9,249 nucleotides of DNA from Acidobacteriota bacterium. GTDB taxonomy: Bacteria > Acidobacteriota > Terriglobia > UBA7540. The DNA lies in assembly GCA_003224635.1 (NCBI GenBank), contig QHZK01000078.1, positions 1 through 9,249 of the forward strand, read 5' to 3'. Of this stretch, positions 6,325 to 9,249 are shown in pieces (positions within the stretch are counted from its first letter, which is position 1; every line of letters starts with the position of its first letter). The notes beneath the pieces were generated by a model that ran no database searches, was not told the origin of the DNA, and saw only the letters and a list, made by a program, of their open reading frames with translations. Position numbers and translations under genes: made by a program.

Positions 6325-6678
6325 TTAGGCAAGCATCATCCGCATCGGTTGCAACTGACGGGTAAACGGGTTCAGGACCAAGCGGAGCTCTTCGAGTGTT
6401 ACCGCTCCCAAGAGCGCCTCATCGTCCTTTTCCCCCAGTAAGACCGGGGTAGACCGCTGCCCTTGGGGAAGCGAGATGCGGCACTCAGATACTTTTCGCT
6501 CCACCCCGGTGCCGTCTGCCAAGAAACATTTGATAGAATCCATCGGCTTTAACCCTATGGCGCGCCAAACCTTCCTGGGCAGGAGGGTGTACATGGCACC
6601 GGAGTCCACCAAAAAATTTACCGTGGCCTGTTTTCCGGTCGGGCCGGTCACGGTGCCTTCAACGTATACGACACCCAT
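6325..6678 (-). CDS. Retropepsin-like (clan AA) aspartic protease family protein
   Basis: The 117-residue protein carries a single aspartic-protease lobe. FLVDSGAMYTLLP at 22-34 has the catalytic D25-S-G triad plus the usual hydrophobic residues. ALLGAVTLEELRLVLNP near the C-terminus corresponds to the family's LLG...LE...(D)P segment, with N in place of the more common D before P. Such one-lobe enzymes work as homodimers in which each chain supplies one aspartate; they are soluble when, as here, no signal peptide or membrane helix is present. ATG 6678 is chosen because a Shine-Dalgarno site (GAGGTG) lies 7 bases upstream and the domain begins right after. The frame open to 6816 adds 46 residues with no domain character. 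Physiological targets of these small bacterial proteins are unknown. It is followed by a 106-bp gap before the cysteine-knuckle gene, so operon membership is uncertain. Confidence 0.85.
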   Translation of the reverse strand: MGVVYVEGTVTGPTGKQATVNFLVDSGAMYTLLPRKVWRAIGLKPMDSIKCFLADGTGVERKVSECRISLPQGQRSTPVLLGEKDDEALLGAVTLEELRLVLNPFTRQLQPMRMMLA

Positions 6679-6684
6679 TTTCGA

Positions 6685-6691
6685 CCACCTC
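6685..6691 (-). promoter_or_regulatory. Ribosome binding site deciding the aspartic protease start
   Basis: The minus-strand sequence AAGAGGTGG (6693-6685) contains GAGGTG, complementary to the 16S anti-Shine-Dalgarno core, 7 bases before ATG 6678. It favours this start over the longer frame beginning at 6816. The surrounding 219-bp gap (6679-6897) separates divergent genes and must hold promoters for both; I see no convincing -35/-10 pair. Confidence 0.6.
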
Positions 6692-6897
6692 TTTTCCGCG
6701 TCTCGCGTGCACGTCGCGAGGAACCGAAAGGGGACGAAGTTGTAGGAGATGAGCTCAAGCGCGTGTGTTCCCTGCTCGCCGCCGAATCCGCCCTGCTTGT
6801 AGCTGCCGCAGGACAACTTCAGTTTCGCCCTTTACCTTTCGGTTTACCTCGGAAAGAATAGCATAGGATACGCCGCACCCAAGCAACGACTCGAACT

Positions 6898-8337
6898 ATG
6901 GCTAACCTTCCGCGTGTAGCAATTCTAGGCCGGCCCAACGTGGGCAAGTCCACGTTGTTCAACCGCATCTGCGGACGGCGGCGGGCTCTCGTGGGAAACG
7001 AGCCGGGGATGACCCGCGACCGGCTCTACTCCCCGGCGGAGTGGCAGGGAAAGTCATTCGAGGTGGTGGATACCGGCGGCATGGTTCCGGCGGAGAAAGA
7101 GTTGATCCCGTCGGAAATCTTCCGGCAAGCGGGCGTCGCGATTGACGAAGCGGCGCACCTGATTCTGGTGGTAGACGCCCGGGCGGGCGTGGTGCCGCTT
7201 GATGAGGAGCTCGCGCAGATGCTGCGTCGCACGGGGAAGCCGCTCTCCCTGGCCGTCAACAAGATTGACTCCCTTGGCCAGGCGCCGCTGGCGGCCGAAT
7301 TTCATCGACTCGGTGTCCGGGAGATTTTCCCTGTGTCTGCCGAACACGGGCTGGGCGTGGACGACCTGCTCGATCGCGTGACGGCGGACTTTGGGAGCGC
7401 GGGAGTCCCGTTCGCTTCGCTCAGGGCAGGCCCGACCGCCGGGGTGGTCTCACCCGAGGAGCAGGAGGGCGACTCTGAGATTAAAGACAGTACAGGGATC
7501 AAAGACGCTGCGGGCGGGACGCCCGCGCTCCCAACCATCAACGTGGCGATCATCGGCCGGCCCAACGTCGGCAAATCGACGCTGCTCAACCGGCTGCTCG
7601 ACCAGGAGCGGTCAATCGTAACGCCGGCGCCGGGCACCACGCGCGACGCCGTCGATGCCGAGCTCGAGCGCGACGGCCACCGCTTTCGCTTGGTGGACAC
7701 GGCCGGAATTCGTCGCAAAGGGAAAACCAAGCTGCTGGCGGAAAAGCTGAGCGTGATCCAGGCGCGAAAGCACTTGGAGCGCTCTGATGTCGCGCTGCTG
7801 ATGATCGATGCCGTCGAAGGCGTCAGCGCGCTCGATACCCACATCGGCGGGTACGCCCACGAAGGCCGGCGCTCGGTGGTGGTCGTGGTCAACAAGTGGG
7901 ACGCGATCCAGAAGTGCCCGACGACCACTCAAGACTACACTCAGACCATCCGGCGCCGCATGAAGTACCTCGACTATGCCCCCATCGTGTTCATTTCCGC
8001 CCAAAAAGGGCAGCGGCTGGGGAAGCTTCTGGGCACGATTGTCGAGGTTGCCGCCGCGCGGCGGTACCGGGTGCCCACTGCCGCGATGAATCGGTTCGTC
8101 CGCGAGCTCGACTTCGAGCGCGTGCCGTCCCCTCGAGGCCCAGGCAATAAGCCATTGCGGCTCTATTATTTGACTCAGGCCGGGGTGGCGCCGCCCACAT
8201 TCGTCGCTTTCACCAACCGGGCGGGCAAATTACACTTCTCGGTCGAACGCTATCTCGAAAACCGCATTCGCGAGCAGTTCGGGTTCGCCGGCACGCCTAT
8301 TGTGATCAAGTCGCGGGCGAGGCAGCGCCGGGCGTAG
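6898..8337 (+). CDS. der: GTPase Der (EngA), ribosome large-subunit assembly
   Basis: Der has two tandem G domains and a C-terminal KH-like domain; it binds GTP and helps mature the 50S subunit in the cytoplasm. This copy has 479 residues. G domain 1 has GRPNVGKS at 11-18, PGMTRD at 36-41, DTGG at 58-61, NKID at 121-124 and SAEHG at 147-151. G domain 2 has GRPNVGKS at 220-227, PGTTRD at 245-250, DTAG at 267-270, NKWD at 332-335 and SAQKG at 367-371. The KH-like domain spans about 385-475 and includes the family's NKPLRLYYLTQ and FTN segments. All motifs are intact. The linker between the G domains (about 165-213) is long, unlike Der linkers in composition, and seems to be repeat-derived. ATG 6898 lies six residues before the first beta strand and has no visible Shine-Dalgarno site. 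It is transcribed in the same direction as the membrane PIN gene 196 bp downstream. Confidence 0.97.
   Translation: MANLPRVAILGRPNVGKSTLFNRICGRRRALVGNEPGMTRDRLYSPAEWQGKSFEVVDTGGMVPAEKELIPSEIFRQAGVAIDEAAHLILVVDARAGVVPLDEELAQMLRRTGKPLSLAVNKIDSLGQAPLAAEFHRLGVREIFPVSAEHGLGVDDLLDRVTADFGSAGVPFASLRAGPTAGVVSPEEQEGDSEIKDSTGIKDAAGGTPALPTINVAIIGRPNVGKSTLLNRLLDQERSIVTPAPGTTRDAVDAELERDGHRFRLVDTAGIRRKGKTKLLAEKLSVIQARKHLERSDVALLMIDAVEGVSALDTHIGGYAHEGRRSVVVVVNKWDAIQKCPTTTQDYTQTIRRRMKYLDYAPIVFISAQKGQRLGKLLGTIVEVAAARRYRVPTAAMNRFVRELDFERVPSPRGPGNKPLRLYYLTQAGVAPPTFVAFTNRAGKLHFSVERYLENRIREQFGFAGTPIVIKSRARQRRA
7510..7526. repeat. GC-rich palindrome inside the Der linker
   Basis: GCGGGCG, a 3-base loop GGA, and CGCCCGC form a perfect 7-bp hairpin followed by GCTCCC. 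The hairpin and its flanks translate as AAGGTPALPT (Der residues 204-213) just before the second G domain. GC-rich palindromes of this look, encoding GGTPALP when in frame, are the kind found as dispersed intergenic repeats in many soil bacteria (recollection, not a search result). Here one sits in frame within a coding linker. Confidence 0.6.
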
Positions 8338-8444
8338 GGATTCTACGAAATCTTCGCCCGTTCCAGTACCGTGAGGGTCTTGAGGGAGAAAGAGCGCCTA
8401 CGGCTATGTCATACATCAACTTACCTAATGCGAGTTGACGAAAG

Positions 8445-8453
8445 TGCTATACT
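8445..8453 (+). promoter_or_regulatory. Possible extended -10 promoter element for the PIN-domain gene
   Basis: TGC followed by TATACT (8448-8453) resembles an extended -10 box (TGn-TATAAT) in the 196-bp gap after der. No -35 with 16-18 bp spacing is convincing; TTGACG at 8435-8440 is only 7 bp away. The call rests on one short motif about 80 bp upstream of the ATG. Otherwise the gap shows no gene. Confidence 0.3.
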
Positions 8454-8516
8454 CAGGCTAGCGTGTCGGTCTTTATCGGTACCCAAGAATCTCTCTGGGA
8501 GAAACGAGTGCCTCGG

Positions 8517-8524
8517 AAAGGAGG
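8517..8524 (+). promoter_or_regulatory. Strong Shine-Dalgarno site of the PIN-domain gene
   Basis: AAAGGAGG is an almost perfect complement to the 16S 3' end, 9 bases before ATG 8534. It fixes that start and is the best ribosome binding site in the window, in contrast to der and the dehydrogenase, which have none visible. Confidence 0.8.
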
Positions 8525-8533
8525 CCTGTGTCT

Positions 8534-9249
8534 ATGTCGCTCGAAGTAGCGGTGATCCGCGTAATATTCGTCATCTTCTTCACTGGCGCTTCTTACCAAC
8601 TGCGGCCTTTTCACCTGTCAGGGTGGTCCGCAGCGTTGGTGGGGGCAGTACTAGGCGTATTCTTCGTCGTTTTCGAAATGCGCCTCGAGAAGACCAGTCT
8701 CAAACGGCTGATTGGCGCGGCCATCGGGTCGCTCCTGGGCATCCTGGTCGCGCTGATGATCAGCCACATGCTCACCTACACGGCTGTCGACCCGAGTTCG
8801 GCTTCATTTCTGCAGGTCGCTTTCCTTCTTCTCCTCGGCTACATGGGGCTGGTCCTCGGGGCCAACAAGGGCGAACTGCTGAATCTTTCGGCGTTTGGCG
8901 GGGTCTTCAGCGGCGAGCGCGGGACGAAGACCGCCTTCAAGATCCTGGATACCAGTGTGATCATCGACGGGCGGATCGCCGATGTCTGCGAAACCGGCTT
9001 TGTCGAAGGGACGCTGATGATCCCCCAGTTTGTGCTGCGCGAATTGCAGCTTATTGCGGACTCCTCCGACTCGCTCAAGCGCAACCGCGGCCGGCGCGGT
9101 CTCGACATCCTGCAGCGCATCCAGAAAATGGCCGTCGTCGAGGTGCAGATCGTCGAGGACGATTTCCCGCAGGTCCGCGCCGTGGATATGAAGCTGATCG
9201 AGCTGGCCAAAGTGTACGAGGGGAAAATCGTCACCAACGATTTCAACTT
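8534..9249 (+). CDS. Membrane-anchored PIN-domain (YacL-like PIN/TRAM) protein, 3' end outside window
   Basis: The open frame runs from ATG 8534 to the window edge without a stop, giving 238 codons so far. The N-terminal part has four hydrophobic segments at about 5-20, 31-47, 59-80 and 92-111, which anchor it in the inner membrane. A PIN nuclease domain follows from about 135: KILDTSVIIDGRI with the acidic D139, then IPQFVLREL with E170, a basic RNRGRRGLDIL stretch at 183-193, and KIVTNDFN ending at D236, one of the catalytic-type acidic positions. Relatives such as Bacillus YacL are about 360 residues and end in a TRAM RNA-binding domain, so about 120 residues should lie beyond the window. 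These proteins are presumed metal-dependent ribonucleases, but their targets are not established. The start is well supported by the site at 8517-8524. Confidence 0.92.
   Translation, partial: MSLEVAVIRVIFVIFFTGASYQLRPFHLSGWSAALVGAVLGVFFVVFEMRLEKTSLKRLIGAAIGSLLGILVALMISHMLTYTAVDPSSASFLQVAFLLLLGYMGLVLGANKGELLNLSAFGGVFSGERGTKTAFKILDTSVIIDGRIADVCETGFVEGTLMIPQFVLRELQLIADSSDSLKRNRGRRGLDILQRIQKMAVVEVQIVEDDFPQVRAVDMKLIELAKVYEGKIVTNDFN

Noticed and set aside
6219..6332. Longer N-terminus (38 more residues) for the cysteine-knuckle protein
   Set aside because: The added part is basic and low in complexity, with no resemblance to the family; ATG 6218 or 6230 fits better.
7302..7928. 208-residue minus-strand reading frame
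   Set aside because: Antisense to Der across both G domains; serine-rich shadow without motifs.
8333..8347. Small inverted repeat (CGTAG ... CTACG) across the der stop codon as a terminator
   Set aside because: The stem is only 5 bp and no T-run follows; it is expected by chance at this size.
8435..8453. TTGACG ... TATACT as a sigma-70 promoter pair
   Set aside because: The spacing is only 7 bp instead of about 17. Only the extended -10 reading was kept, at low confidence.
8839..9246. 135-residue minus-strand reading frame near the right edge
   Set aside because: Antisense to the PIN-domain gene, whose acidic motifs and strong ribosome binding site show the true strand.

Overview
The window reads as a GC-rich bacterial chromosome segment. 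Gene content and style suggest a soil or sediment Acidobacteriota-like organism. The clues are heptanucleotide intergenic repeats, a short GC-rich palindrome of the intergenic-repeat type inside a coding linker, weak Shine-Dalgarno sites and a mostly catabolic gene set. This is an impression from style, not a phylogenetic test. No phage, integrase, insertion sequence, tRNA, rRNA or CRISPR array is visible.

Layout, left to right. Positions 3-926 (+) hold the C-terminal part of a Gfo/Idh/MocA oxidoreductase that enters from outside the window. Converging on it at 869-1354 (-) is the core of a SIS-domain sugar-phosphate isomerase that lacks both ends and looks decayed. Positions about 1355-1700 are a scar-like stretch: an unrecognised reading frame that makes sense only with a one-base frameshift near 1560, then a strong inverted repeat at 1646-1692.

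Positions 1709-6678 carry five genes on the minus strand. In order of transcription they are a small retropepsin-like aspartic protease, a small conserved zinc-knuckle protein, a glutamine-synthetase-family ligase, an iron-containing alcohol dehydrogenase and an APC-family permease. The last three form a plausible catabolic unit: take up an amine or amino compound, gamma-glutamylate it, and oxidise an alcohol or reduce an aldehyde. The substrate cannot be told from sequence. The joints between these three genes are filled with 7-bp tandem repeats and a 20-bp-arm palindrome.

Positions 6898-8337 (+) encode the ribosome-assembly GTPase Der, whose linker between the two G domains appears to be built partly from repeat-derived DNA. 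Positions 8534-9249 (+) begin a membrane-anchored PIN-domain protein of the YacL type that runs off the window. It is preceded by the best Shine-Dalgarno site in the window.

No clearly new defence or mobile system was found. The most interesting points are the heptamer repeats at the operon joints (one provides the only visible start codon of the permease), the probable gamma-glutamylation cassette, and the decayed zone at 870-1700.
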